A stretch of 64,000 nucleotides of DNA from UBA11524 sp034104265 (GTDB taxonomy: Bacteria; Bacillota; Clostridia; Christensenellales; Aristaeellaceae). Both the position numbers and the translations under genes were made by a program. Shown here in pieces: positions 1 to 7,726 of the stretch. The stretch covers positions 20,155 through 84,154 of the forward strand of contig JAXEEE010000104.1 in assembly GCA_034104265.1 (NCBI GenBank). The letters run 5' to 3'. Under the pieces are notes generated by a model. It had not been told where the DNA came from, ran no database searches, and saw only the letters and a list, made by a program, of their open reading frames with translations. Each line of letters starts with the position of its first letter. The stretch's first letter is position 1.

Positions 1-580
1 GGAACCGGGCGATGCGCCGCAGCCCCCTTGCCCGGGAGGGCAGCTTGCCGGTCAGCTGGGTGGACTGGGGCAGCTGCCATGCGCCGTAAACCTCCGTCTC
101 CTCCCACAGGGGATCGTAGGAGCGGGAATCGTCCCAGTCCGTGCGAACGATGCGGTGGGTCTGCGTGCCCTCGGCGTTCTCCTGCACAGGCTTGCCGTCC
201 CGCTTGATGCGCACGGTGGTGCGGGGATCGTCCTCCACGTTCCAGAAGGTGTCGGCGCTGGCATGGGTGCGGATGGTCATGCCGGAGGGGGCGCTGCCCC
301 GCTCGGCGCTTTCCCGGCGCAGCCTGCGCTGCTGCTGGGCGCCCTCCTGCTTGCGCTGCTTGAGCTCGGCCATTTCCCGGGCCAGCTGATCCCGTGCGTC
401 CGGGGCGCGGGCGGCGTCGCCGTCCTCGTCCACGCGGATGTATTCCTTCCCCCGGGCGTCGTCGCTCAGGGTGACCTTCCAGGCGGGGGAGCGGTTCTGC
501 TCATCCTCCAGGGGTTGGCCGCATTTCTGGCAGCGGGGCAGAGAGGCGCGGTTCCATTGACCGCAGTTGGGACATTTCAT
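1..580 (-). CDS. Zinc-ribbon protein of unknown function (partial)
   Basis: The frame starts with ATG at 580 and stays open to the window edge, so only the first 193 residues are visible. AAAGGAGAT lies just upstream and supports this start. The N-terminus carries two Cys pairs, C3-x2-C6 and C17-x2-C20, which look like a small zinc ribbon (CPNC and CQKC). A charged Gln/Arg-rich stretch at about residues 65-95 (MAELKQRKQEGAQQQRR) is likely helical or coiled-coil. The rest of the visible part is polar and has no membrane segment. It is followed 80 bases downstream on the other side by the LCP gene on the same strand. I do not recognise a family beyond the zinc ribbon, and the C-terminal part that would decide it lies outside the window. 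Confidence 0.7.
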   Translation of the reverse strand, partial: MKCPNCGQWNRASLPRCQKCGQPLEDEQNRSPAWKVTLSDDARGKEYIRVDEDGDAARAPDARDQLAREMAELKQRKQEGAQQQRRLRRESAERGSAPSGMTIRTHASADTFWNVEDDPRTTVRIKRDGKPVQENAEGTQTHRIVRTDWDDSRSYDPLWEETEVYGAWQLPQSTQLTGKLPSRARGLRRIARF

Positions 581-659
581 GCAGGCAATAATCTCCTTTG
601 GTATCAGCATGGCGCGGAGCGGGCGGAATCATACGCCGCTCCGGGGAAAGGGCGGGGGA

Positions 660-1589
660 TTACTCGCCGTCGTCCAGAACGAGGAAGCTGTTCTGCAGAT
701 AATCGTCCATGACCTCGCGGCTGTGCACCCAGTTGATCTCCTGCACGGCCATGCTGGCGTAGTTGATGGGCGTGGCGTCGCCGTCCTGGGGGATGCGCAG
801 CTCCTCCACCGTGGCGCCCCTGAGACCGTAGGCGTATTCCATGGCCTGCACCATCTCGTCCAGGTTCATGTTGGTCAGGGTGGTGTTGGCCATGACGGAG
901 TCCACCAGATCCCTGGCCTGCTCGTAGGAGATTTCCCGGCACTGATCCGCCAGGGTGGACAGCACCGTGCGTACCCGCGGGGTGCGCATGAAGTCGCCGC
1001 CGCCCCCGGCCTTGCGGATGCGCATGTAGATCACCGCTGCATGCCCGCCGAACAGGTAGGTGCCCGCCTTGTTCATGGCGGGGGTGGTGGCAGTGCGGGA
1101 GATGCGGTAACGGTTGAGGTAATCGGCCTCGGCGTCGGTGACGGTGAGGGTCACGCCGCCCAGGTAGTCAATGATGGTCTGAATCTGGTTGAAGTCGAAG
1201 AGGATGTACTTCTCCACCTTCACGCCGATGTGCTGGCTGATGACCTTGCACAGGGCCTCGGGGCCGTAGTTCTTGGCGATGTAGTTGATGCGGCCGATCT
1301 TGCCGTCAGGCCGCTCCACCAGCGCGTCGCGGATGAAGGAGGTCAGCATGACCCGGTGGGCGCGGGTGTCCACCGTCACCAGCACGATGCCGTCGGTGTT
1401 GCCCAGGTTGCCGGGCTTGCCGTACCACTGGTCCACGCACAGCAGGAGATAATGATGCTGCCCGTCAAAGGGTTCGGGCAGCTCCTCATAGGGGATGGTC
1501 TCAATGGGCTGGGGCTGATCCGCCAGGGCGGGCGCGGCCATGAGCAGCAGCACGCAGGCGAGCATCAGGGAGACAAGGCGCTTCATCAT
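660..1589 (-). CDS. LytR-CpsA-Psr (LCP) family protein
   Basis: A 309-residue exported protein of the LCP family, whose members attach teichoic acids or other phosphate-linked glycopolymers to peptidoglycan on the outer face of the membrane. The N-terminus (MMKRLVSLMLACVLLLMAAPALAD) looks like a cleavable signal peptide rather than the uncleaved anchor of typical LCP proteins. Family blocks are visible: NTDGIVLVTVD, SFIRDALV (the usual SxPRDxxV region) and MRIRKAGGGGDFMRTPRVR, with the arginines that bind the pyrophosphate-lipid substrate. The frame is also open from a TTG at 1610, but AAAGGAG at 1600-1606 sits inside that extension and fits ATG 1589. The first Pro of the SxPRD motif is replaced (SFIRD), so activity should not be assumed. 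Confidence 0.85.
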   Translation of the reverse strand: MMKRLVSLMLACVLLLMAAPALADQPQPIETIPYEELPEPFDGQHHYLLLCVDQWYGKPGNLGNTDGIVLVTVDTRAHRVMLTSFIRDALVERPDGKIGRINYIAKNYGPEALCKVISQHIGVKVEKYILFDFNQIQTIIDYLGGVTLTVTDAEADYLNRYRISRTATTPAMNKAGTYLFGGHAAVIYMRIRKAGGGGDFMRTPRVRTVLSTLADQCREISYEQARDLVDSVMANTTLTNMNLDEMVQAMEYAYGLRGATVEELRIPQDGDATPINYASMAVQEINWVHSREVMDDYLQNSFLVLDDGE

Positions 1590-1748
1590 CACAATACCGC
1601 TCCTTTGCAAAGAAGGATTTCCGGGGGGATACTCATCTCATTCAACGGATGATCCGCCCTGTTTTGTCCAGGGTAAAGGTCAACGACTATCATTATAGCA
1701 TCGCGAGGAAAAAATGGAAAGGGGCGGGGCGGAAAAGTTTACGCCGTG

Positions 1749-1780
1749 AAAAACGCCCCCGCAGTTCTTCTGCGGGGGCG
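1749..1780 (-). terminator. Rho-independent terminator
   Basis: An 11-bp perfect GC-rich stem (CGCCCCCGCAG with its complement) and a 5-base loop, followed on the minus strand by five T. It lies directly after the stop of the gene at 1788-2351. Confidence 0.9.
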
Positions 1781-1787
1781 CGGGGGC

Positions 1788-2351
1788 TTATTTCTTGCCG
1801 GAAGCATTCCTGACGGCCAGCTCCGTCTGAATGCGCACGTTGTTCACCATTTCGCCGAAGCCCCGGGCCAGCAGCGAAACAAACCAGGATACCAGGGAGC
1901 CCAGGGCCGCCACGATGAAGCCCATGATGACCATGACGCCGCCCAGAGGGCTGTTCGCTCCGGCGGCAATCAGCAGGAAGCCCAGCACCACGGAACCCAG
2001 GACGCCCAGCACGCACAGAATATCGGCAGCAGAGATGATCTTGGGCCCGGAGCTGCCGTACATGCTGGCCTCCTGCGACGGGGCTGCCGCAGCAGGTTCG
2101 GCGGTATCATCAGCCGGGGACGGCGCCTCGTGCTCCTTGAGCAGGGCATCAATGGCATCGCGGACGTCGTGATCCACGGTGTTCTCCCGACATTCACGGA
2201 TGTACTCATACGCCGCCTGGCGTTCAGCCTCGTCCCGGCCTTTGGCGAAGATGCGGATGTTTTCGGCGCATACCTCGCACAGCTCCCTGCCGGGCAGAAT
2301 GTCGGAAGCGCTCCCCTCAAAGGCTTTGCTGCACATGGGACAGATCATCAT
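1788..2351 (-). CDS. Small membrane protein with N-terminal CxxC zinc-binding pairs
   Basis: A 187-residue protein. The N-terminus has MICPMC and, about 20 residues later, LCEVC, two CxxC-type pairs that could form a zinc knuckle. Residues 30-75 are charged and helical. A Pro/Ala-rich linker follows, and then two hydrophobic segments at about residues 108-130 and 135-160, which suggests a cytoplasmic zinc-binding head on a two-helix membrane anchor. The gene is monocistronic as far as I can see, ending in a strong terminator. I do not recognise the family and give no function. Confidence 0.7.
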   Translation of the reverse strand: MMICPMCSKAFEGSASDILPGRELCEVCAENIRIFAKGRDEAERQAAYEYIRECRENTVDHDVRDAIDALLKEHEAPSPADDTAEPAAAAPSQEASMYGSSGPKIISAADILCVLGVLGSVVLGFLLIAAGANSPLGGVMVIMGFIVAALGSLVSWFVSLLARGFGEMVNNVRIQTELAVRNASGKK

Positions 2352-2437
2352 ATTGCTTCCTTCTTGGTGATGTCAATGGTTTCCATACAGTATAGCACCC
2401 GGATGCTTCCCGCGTCAACATCGCCTTCCGCGGGCAC

Positions 2438-2467
2438 AAAAAAGGAAGCGGCCCGGTGACCGCTCCC
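2438..2467 (-). terminator. Rho-independent terminator after trxA
   Basis: On the minus strand GGGAGCGG pairs with CCGCTTCC, followed by a run of six T. It sits 12 bases after the thioredoxin stop codon. Confidence 0.9.
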
Positions 2468-2478
2468 TTTTTCATGGC

Positions 2479-2796
2479 TCAGAATGCCTTGCGGATCATT
2501 TCGTCCAGCTGGTTCTTGGGCTGATAGCCCACGCGCTTGTCCACCACCTGCCCGTCCTTGAACAGGATCAGGGTGGGGATGCTCATCACGCCGAACTTCA
2601 TGGCCAGGTCGGGGCAATCGTCCACATTCACCTTGCCCACGGCCAGCTTGCCCTCGTTCTCCTCGGACACCTGCTCCACCACGGGGGCCAGCATCCGGCA
2701 GGGGCCGCACCAGGTGGCCCAGAAGTCCACCAGCACGGGCTTGCCCGGCTGCGCAATAAAGCTGTCAAATGTATCCTGCTTGATTTCCGTTGCCAT
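2479..2796 (-). CDS. trxA: Thioredoxin
   Basis: A 105-residue classic thioredoxin, the usual length for TrxA. It is a cytoplasmic dithiol reductant that is itself reduced by thioredoxin reductase. The active site WCGPC has Cys at 30 and 33, and the cis-proline region SIPTLILF is intact. The start at ATG 2796 has GAAGGAG upstream. The gene lies 3 bases after the RseC-like gene (2800-3237), so the two are very likely co-transcribed, with trxA last before a terminator. Confidence 0.95.
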   Translation of the reverse strand: MATEIKQDTFDSFIAQPGKPVLVDFWATWCGPCRMLAPVVEQVSEENEGKLAVGKVNVDDCPDLAMKFGVMSIPTLILFKDGQVVDKRVGYQPKNQLDEMIRKAF

Positions 2797-2799
2797 ACA

Positions 2800-3237
2800 T
2801 CAGTCTCCTTCCAGCTTGATCTTGCCTTCCGTCTGCGGAATGATGCGGGTCAGCTGCGGCTTCCACTTGGGGTCGGCCCTGCGGCGCTTCTCCGTGATCA
2901 GCAGGGCGATGGCGGATGCGGCCAGGCCGATGCCCGCGCCGATGCCACCGGCCAGCTCCCGCGCCTGTGGGAACAGCGCCGCGCCCAGGAACATGCCGCC
3001 CAGCAGGCACACCAGGGGCATGGTATACGCAATCAGGGACGCCTGCATAAACGTGTTCGTGGGCAGCTCCACCACAGCGGAATCGCCCACCTTGGCACGG
3101 CCCTTGACCGTCAGTACGTTCTGCTTCTGCTGGCCGCCGCAGGCATTGCACTTCTCGCAGTCCTCAGGGCGACAGAAAGTAATCTCCAGCCATTCGCCGC
3201 GCACGGCGGTTACCTCGCCAATTCGTTCCATATTCAT
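2800..3237 (-). CDS. RseC/MucC-like (SoxR-reducing system) membrane protein
   Basis: A 145-residue protein that resembles the RseC/MucC family, small membrane proteins linked in proteobacteria to SoxR reduction and the Rnf-type system and common in clostridia with unclear roles. It starts with an N-terminal beta-type domain (RIGEVTAVRGEWLEITF) holding a Cys cluster at 22, 27, 30 and 33 (C-x4-C-x2-C-x2-C), which suggests an iron-sulfur or redox site. Two membrane helices follow at about residues 70-90 and 95-115. ATG 3237 is chosen because CAGGAG lies just upstream; the frame is open further but without support. The direct coupling to trxA suggests a redox role. Confidence 0.75.
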   Translation of the reverse strand: MNMERIGEVTAVRGEWLEITFCRPEDCEKCNACGGQQKQNVLTVKGRAKVGDSAVVELPTNTFMQASLIAYTMPLVCLLGGMFLGAALFPQARELAGGIGAGIGLAASAIALLITEKRRRADPKWKPQLTRIIPQTEGKIKLEGD

Positions 3238-3387
3238 CCTCGCTCCTGTGCAACACAAGTTGGTAGGGACAGTATAGCACATTTCTCTGCGAAAGAAAAG
3301 CCCTTCTGCAGGAAAGTATGCAAAAATGAACCGGGCGGGGCGGCGCAGATCAATATTCTGCTCCCTGCCCAAAAGCATACCCGTTTT

Positions 3388-3909
3388 TCAGCGGCTTGAA
3401 ACCTGTTTTCCTTCCCCGGCGGTGATCACCCGCACACCGGAGGGCTCCACCCCGGCATGGGCCTGGGCCATGGTCAGCAGCAGCGCGGTCTCCCCGTCGG
3501 TGAGCGTGGCCTTCTCCGTCACGATGGTTACGCTGCCCTCCGCCACCACCGCCGCGCAGGGGGCAATGCCGCTCTCCAGCAGCGCGCCCTCCAGGGCGGT
3601 CTGCTTCTGGCGGACGTCGATGAGCCGCTGGAGCTGGGCGGCGGCGTCGGCGCGGGTCTGGGCGTCCAGACTTTCCTGGGCGCAGAGCGCTTCCAGGGCT
3701 GCCATGTCCTTGAGGGCCGCAGCGTCCCGCTCCTGTCGGTACTGCTCGATGGGCGCGGCGGTGGGGGCGGCGACCTCCGTTACCGGAATGGTCACGGTGG
3801 CGGCCTCCTGCACCAGCTGACGCTGATTGACCAGGTAGCTGACCGCCATGGTGGTCAGCAGCAGCGCCAGAAGCAGCAGGTTGCGGTGCTTATGGATCCA
3901 GTTGCCCAT
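3388..3909 (-). CDS. spoIIIAH: Stage III sporulation protein AH
   Basis: A 173-residue protein with one N-terminal membrane helix (about residues 9-27) and a soluble domain of the YscJ/FliF ring type. In spore formers SpoIIIAH sits in the mother-cell outer forespore membrane and binds SpoIIQ from the forespore to form the intercellular feeding channel. Here the extracellular domain contains a helical Ala/Gln/Arg-rich region (residues 55-105) and ends in a short beta-rich part (VTIVTEKATLTDGE). It is the last gene of the spoIIIA operon and overlaps the end of spoIIIAG by 20 bases. Assignment rests on operon position plus the characteristic architecture, since this protein diverges quickly. Confidence 0.9.
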   Translation of the reverse strand: MGNWIHKHRNLLLLALLLTTMAVSYLVNQRQLVQEAATVTIPVTEVAAPTAAPIEQYRQERDAAALKDMAALEALCAQESLDAQTRADAAAQLQRLIDVRQKQTALEGALLESGIAPCAAVVAEGSVTIVTEKATLTDGETALLLTMAQAHAGVEPSGVRVITAGEGKQVSSR

Positions 3910-4273
3910 GCGATGAACCTCCTTTTCGTTCGAAAACCTCCACCCGGCTGGCGTCCAGCCCCATCAGCGTGGTTACGGCCCGGGTGAGCCTCAGCCGCAC
4001 GGCGATGTCCGCCGCCCCGTCAGCCACCAGCACCGCCCCGCTGGGGACCGTGGCCGTCTGCCCATCGGAGGTGGCTTCGTAGTAGAGGATGACCTCCACC
4101 GTGCCCGCCCCCTCCATGGAGGACAGCACCTGCTCCAGCCGGGCCTCCTCCCGGCTGCGGGCGGAGGATACCTCCAAGTTCCCCAGCGCCAGGCACAGGA
4201 TCACTGCCCCGGCCAGCGCGGCCAGGAGCCAGCCGTCCTTGCGCCATCGCTCGCGGATCCGCTGCCAGAGCAT
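3890..4273 (-). CDS. spoIIIAG: Stage III sporulation protein AG
   Basis: A 127-residue protein, shorter than the roughly 200-230 residues of Bacillus SpoIIIAG. One membrane helix at about residues 16-32 is followed by a ring-building domain (LEQVLSSMEGAGTVEVILYY and a C-terminal TLMGLDASRVEVFER block typical of the family). SpoIIIAG forms a large ring between mother cell and forespore. The start ATG 4273 lies 4 bases after the spoIIIAF stop and has GAGGTGAGGG upstream; the longer frame from 4324 would overlap spoIIIAF and is not needed. Confidence 0.92.
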   Translation of the reverse strand: MLWQRIRERWRKDGWLLAALAGAVILCLALGNLEVSSARSREEARLEQVLSSMEGAGTVEVILYYEATSDGQTATVPSGAVLVADGAADIAVRLRLTRAVTTLMGLDASRVEVFERKGGSSHGQLDP

Positions 4274-4277
4274 GCCC

Positions 4278-4565
4278 TCACCTCGTTTCCCCGCCTGCGT
4301 GGGAGGCTTCCGCCTGCCGCTCATACACGGCCATGGCAGCGGACGGATCCCCTGCCCGGGCGGAAGTTTCCGTCAGGACGGTGGCGGGGGCGGCGGGCCC
4401 CTCCGGCAGCTGAAGCAGCCCCTGCATACCCTCCAGAAAGCACAGCGCGGCCATGAGCCCCGCTGCCAGCATGGCCGTGCGGCGCAGGGAGCCCTCCGGC
4501 AGCAGCCAGGACAGCACCGCCAGGGTCAGCGTCAGGGCGGCGAAGCGGTGCATAAGCGTCAGCAT
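4278..4565 (-). CDS. spoIIIAF: Stage III sporulation protein AF, short form
   Basis: A 95-residue protein with two predicted membrane helices (about residues 9-24 and 31-45) in the place of spoIIIAF, between spoIIIAE and spoIIIAG. Bacillus SpoIIIAF is about 200 residues, with two helices followed by a soluble C-terminal domain. Here only about 45 residues follow the second helix, so most of the soluble domain is missing. There is no sign of a broken gene: spoIIIAG follows 4 bases after the stop with its own ribosome binding site. Identity rests mainly on position and membrane topology. Confidence 0.8.
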   Translation of the reverse strand: MLTLMHRFAALTLTLAVLSWLLPEGSLRRTAMLAAGLMAALCFLEGMQGLLQLPEGPAAPATVLTETSARAGDPSAAMAVYERQAEASHAGGETR

Positions 4566-4577
4566 GGGGAGCCTCCT

Positions 4578-5705
4578 TCATCGCAGCATCATGGTCATTC
4601 CGCTGACGCCGATGAGCTGCGCCATCAGCATCAGGAACATGGCGGCGGTGCACAGCTGGATGATGAACAGCAGCATCAGCACGCCGGAAAAATCGTCAAT
4701 GCAGCGGATCAGCTCTCCGTCGGCCAGGGGCTGCAGGAGGGCTGCGGTCAGCTTGTAGAGCATGGCGGCGGCCAGGGTCTGGCACAGGGGCGTCAGGCAC
4801 CAGGCGCACACCAGCATCAGCCCCGTTACCCCCAGGGCGCCCTGCACCAGCATGCCCGAGCCCACCAGGGTGTCCACCGTGTCGGCGAACAGCCCGCCCA
4901 CCACCGGCACGAAGTTGTCCAGCGCGTACTTGGCCGTGCGAAGGGTCACACCGTCCACCGCCGCGGCGGTGACGCCCCGGGTCATGATCACCCCGATGAA
5001 CACCGTGAACCCCACGCCCAGCGTCCAGTTGGCGGCCTGACGGGCCAGCCCCGCCAGACGATCCAGGCGGATTGAGCTGCCCAGGTGGCACAGCATGGTC
5101 AGCGTGGCGCCGCACACGGCCAGGGGCAGCGTCACATGGCGGATCAGGGCAGTCATGGCTCCGGCGGAGGCCACCACCGCAGGCTGCATCAGCGCTGAGC
5201 CTGCCGAGCCGCCCAGGGCGGCCATCACCGTCAGCAGCAGCGGGAACAGCCCCTGCATGCCGCTGGACATCCGTTCCACCGACCTGAGGCACAGGGCCGT
5301 GTGGTCGCTCAGGTCGCTGACGAGGAACACGCAGATCATCAGCATGCACACCACCTGCCCGGCCTCGCTTTTCTTCCCCAGCAGGCGGCACAGCAGGCTC
5401 CAGATCAGCGCGGGGGCCGCCAGGCGTGTCAGCCGCCACAGGCTCCCGGTGACCGCCGAGCAGAACCGGCTGGTGATCAGCTGCATCACCTGGTCGAAGT
5501 CCAGGGTCAGCTGGCCCAGGGCGATGCCTTGCAGCGTCTGCCGGAAGCCTCCTGTGGCCGCGAAGGGATCGGATGCGCCCACGGCCTCCTCCAGCGGGGA
5601 TAAATCCAGGCCGTCCAGCATTTGCGTTACGCCCTCGGTGAGGGTTTGACCGGCGGCGGGGCAGGGGATGAGCGTCAGCAGCAATGCCAGAGCAAGCCAC
5701 TTCAT
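4578..5705 (-). CDS. spoIIIAE: Stage III sporulation protein AE
   Basis: A 375-residue polytopic membrane protein with an N-terminal signal-like segment (MKWLALALLLTLIPCPAAG) and seven or more hydrophobic helices, matching the SpoIIIAE family in length and layout. It is thought to be a transporter-like part of the SpoIIIA-SpoIIQ channel complex. The conserved stretch around GVTAAAVDGVTLRTAKYA and NFVPVVGGLFADTVDT is readily visible. ATG 5705 overlaps the spoIIIAD stop by four bases (ATGA), typical for translational coupling. Confidence 0.95.
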   Translation of the reverse strand: MKWLALALLLTLIPCPAAGQTLTEGVTQMLDGLDLSPLEEAVGASDPFAATGGFRQTLQGIALGQLTLDFDQVMQLITSRFCSAVTGSLWRLTRLAAPALIWSLLCRLLGKKSEAGQVVCMLMICVFLVSDLSDHTALCLRSVERMSSGMQGLFPLLLTVMAALGGSAGSALMQPAVVASAGAMTALIRHVTLPLAVCGATLTMLCHLGSSIRLDRLAGLARQAANWTLGVGFTVFIGVIMTRGVTAAAVDGVTLRTAKYALDNFVPVVGGLFADTVDTLVGSGMLVQGALGVTGLMLVCAWCLTPLCQTLAAAMLYKLTAALLQPLADGELIRCIDDFSGVLMLLFIIQLCTAAMFLMLMAQLIGVSGMTMMLR

Positions 5706-6088
5706 GGGGCCAGGGCCAGCAGCTTGGTCAGCAGCGTGCGCATGGCGGGCAGCGCCAGGCTGATGAGCATCACCCGCCCGGCCAGCTCGGTCTTCATGGC
5801 CAGGCCGTCCTCGCCTGCGTCCCGGCAGGTCTGGGCGGCGAAGTCCGTCAGCAGGCTGATGCCGGCGATCTTCAGCAGCTGCTGCAGGTAGGTGTCCCCC
5901 ACGCCGCCCTGCCGCGCCAGCGCGGACAGACCGCCCACCACCTCCGACAAAAGCGGCGCGGCCAGCGCCAGCAGCATGACGCCCGCCGCCAGGGATACCG
6001 CCATGCCCATTTCCGGCCGCAGCCGCCGCAATATCACCGCCGCCACCGCCGCGAAGACCGACAGCCCCGCCATCTTCATCACGTCCAT
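5702..6088 (-). CDS. spoIIIAD: Stage III sporulation protein AD
   Basis: A 128-residue membrane protein with about four hydrophobic helices. The family block LLKIAGISLLTDFAAQTCRDAGE is present, and the length equals that of Bacillus SpoIIIAD (133). It is part of the mother-cell SpoIIIA export complex. It lies 16 bases after spoIIIAC and overlaps spoIIIAE. Confidence 0.95.
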   Translation of the reverse strand: MDVMKMAGLSVFAAVAAVILRRLRPEMGMAVSLAAGVMLLALAAPLLSEVVGGLSALARQGGVGDTYLQQLLKIAGISLLTDFAAQTCRDAGEDGLAMKTELAGRVMLISLALPAMRTLLTKLLALAP

Positions 6089-6104
6089 GCCATTGCTTCT
6101 CCCG

Positions 6105-6302
6105 TCAGTAGAGTTGGAAGATGGTGCGCACCTGGGTCAGCAGATCCGCCACCAGACTCACCACCATCAGCAGCACAATGGCCAGCCCCGCCACTGTGGA
6201 CAGCGTGGCCAGCTCCTCCCGGCCCGCCCGCTTCAGGATGGCCGCCACCACCGTGGTCAGCACCCCGATTCCCGCAATCTGAACCAGCGTGTCCAGCTGC
6301 AT
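6105..6302 (-). CDS. spoIIIAC: Stage III sporulation protein AC
   Basis: A 65-residue protein with two membrane helices, the same size as Bacillus SpoIIIAC (68). The family sequence around VLTTVVAAILKRAGREELA is present. SpoIIIAC and SpoIIIAD are related small membrane components of the SpoIIIA complex. It lies between spoIIIAB and spoIIIAD, 18 and 16 bases from each. Confidence 0.95.
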   Translation of the reverse strand: MQLDTLVQIAGIGVLTTVVAAILKRAGREELATLSTVAGLAIVLLMVVSLVADLLTQVRTIFQLY

Positions 6303-6320
6303 ACGCCCCGCCTCCCTTCA

Positions 6321-6812
6321 TTAAATAAGCCACAGCGTCAGGCACAGCCCGCCCAGCAGCCCCAGCTGCCGCCACATTTTCGCCTCCGTCTCCGCCCGGG
6401 CGCGGTGGGATGATGCCAATAACCGCATTTCCTCCCCGCAAAGCTCCGCGGCCTGACGGCGGCTCTCCCGGCTGCCATGGCCCAGACGGCGCAGCAGCCG
6501 CAGGACGATTTCCTGCTCCTGCAGGGGCAGGGCGGAAAGATCCAGCAGCGCATCCGGCGTTTGCAGCGGCTGGGCGCGGAGCTTCCCCGCCAGCGTCCGC
6601 AGGAGCCGGTCGGGCAGCGCATCCTCCCGGGCGGCCATGTCCAGCACCTCCGGCAGTGAGCCCGCACCCTCCTCCAGCAGCAGGGACAGATGCTGCATCA
6701 CCGCAGCCCAACGTTCCTGCCGCTGACAGCTGCTGCGCATGTCCTGCCCCCGCCGCCAGCCCGCCGCCGCGCACAAAAGTCCCGCCGCAATGGCCAGCAG
6801 CGTGCGGATCAC
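6321..6812 (-). CDS. spoIIIAB: Stage III sporulation protein AB
   Basis: A 163-residue protein with helices near both ends (residues 5-20 and about 145-160) and a central alpha-helical domain, resembling the SpoIIIAB/GspF-like pilus platform proteins. The block LLEEGAGSLPEVLDMAARE is typical. The start is GTG 6812, which overlaps the spoIIIAA stop (GTGA at 6812-6809). The open frame extends upstream into spoIIIAA, but that part is antisense-like and rejected. Confidence 0.92.
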   Translation of the reverse strand: MIRTLLAIAAGLLCAAAGWRRGQDMRSSCQRQERWAAVMQHLSLLLEEGAGSLPEVLDMAAREDALPDRLLRTLAGKLRAQPLQTPDALLDLSALPLQEQEIVLRLLRRLGHGSRESRRQAAELCGEEMRLLASSHRARAETEAKMWRQLGLLGGLCLTLWLI

Positions 6813-7711
6813 AGGCTCTTCACCGGTGCGCCGCTGCGGTCGTACACAGCGGCGATCCGGCCTCCGCCCTGGGGGGACAGCACGGCATAATAATGGAAGC
6901 AACGCTGGCTCATCAGCGTGGCCATGGCGGGCCGGGAGGCCAGCTCGTGCAGGCCCACGCCATGGACGCTGGCCATCACCGCCACGCCGCAGGCCATGGC
7001 GTCCATCACGGCGGCGATGTCCCCGGCATGGGCCAGCTCGTCGGTGATGATCGCCTGGGGGGCCATGGAGCGCAGCAACCAGGACACCGCTTCGGGCTTG
7101 GGGCAGCCGTCCAGCACGTCGCAGGTCTGGCCCACGTCCAGCTGGGGTACACCGGATACGCAGGCGGCCAGCTCGCCACGCTCGTCAATGACGGCGGTTT
7201 GCACGGCCTGACTGCCGGAGGCCAGCAGCCGCGCCAGATCCCGCAGGAGGGTTGTCTTCCCGGAACCCGGCGGGCCGATGACCAGCAGGCTGCGCAGGGC
7301 GCCCTTCTGGCGGCACAGGGGCAGCAGGGGCTCCGCCGCCCCGGGCCACTGGCCCGCGATGCGGATGCACAGGGAGCCCACGTCCCGCAGAATCATCCGC
7401 CCGGCCTGCTCCTGCACGTGGCCGCACAGCCCCATGCGGTGTCCGCCCGTGAGGGTGCAGTAGCCCTGACCGGTTTCGTCCGTGCGGGCGTAGAGGCTGT
7501 GGCCGCTGAGGGCCTCTGCCAGCTGCTCCACCTGCCGGGCTTGCGGATACCAGGGTACGGCGATCACCTCGCCTGCGGTGCAAAGCAGCACGGGCTGCTC
7601 CGCCCGGATGCGGATCTCCCGCAGCTCCCCCGGATTCAGCAGCGACAGCTGGGCCCGCACCTCCCCGGGCAGGCAGGGGCTGAGGAACGCGCAGGTTTCC
7701 TCCCAGGTCAT
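6809..7711 (-). CDS. spoIIIAA: Stage III sporulation protein AA (ATPase)
   Basis: A 300-residue cytoplasmic ATPase that powers the SpoIIIA channel, related to type II/IV secretion ATPases. Walker A is GPPGSGKTT at residues 146-154, and the Walker B region is QAIITDELAHAGD. The N-terminal part (REIRIRAEQPVLLCTAGE) matches the family domain. It begins 15 bases after the stop of the L,D-transpeptidase gene, so these two are probably one transcript. Confidence 0.96.
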   Translation of the reverse strand: MTWEETCAFLSPCLPGEVRAQLSLLNPGELREIRIRAEQPVLLCTAGEVIAVPWYPQARQVEQLAEALSGHSLYARTDETGQGYCTLTGGHRMGLCGHVQEQAGRMILRDVGSLCIRIAGQWPGAAEPLLPLCRQKGALRSLLVIGPPGSGKTTLLRDLARLLASGSQAVQTAVIDERGELAACVSGVPQLDVGQTCDVLDGCPKPEAVSWLLRSMAPQAIITDELAHAGDIAAVMDAMACGVAVMASVHGVGLHELASRPAMATLMSQRCFHYYAVLSPQGGGRIAAVYDRSGAPVKSL

Positions 7712-7726
7712 GGGGATGGCCTCCCT

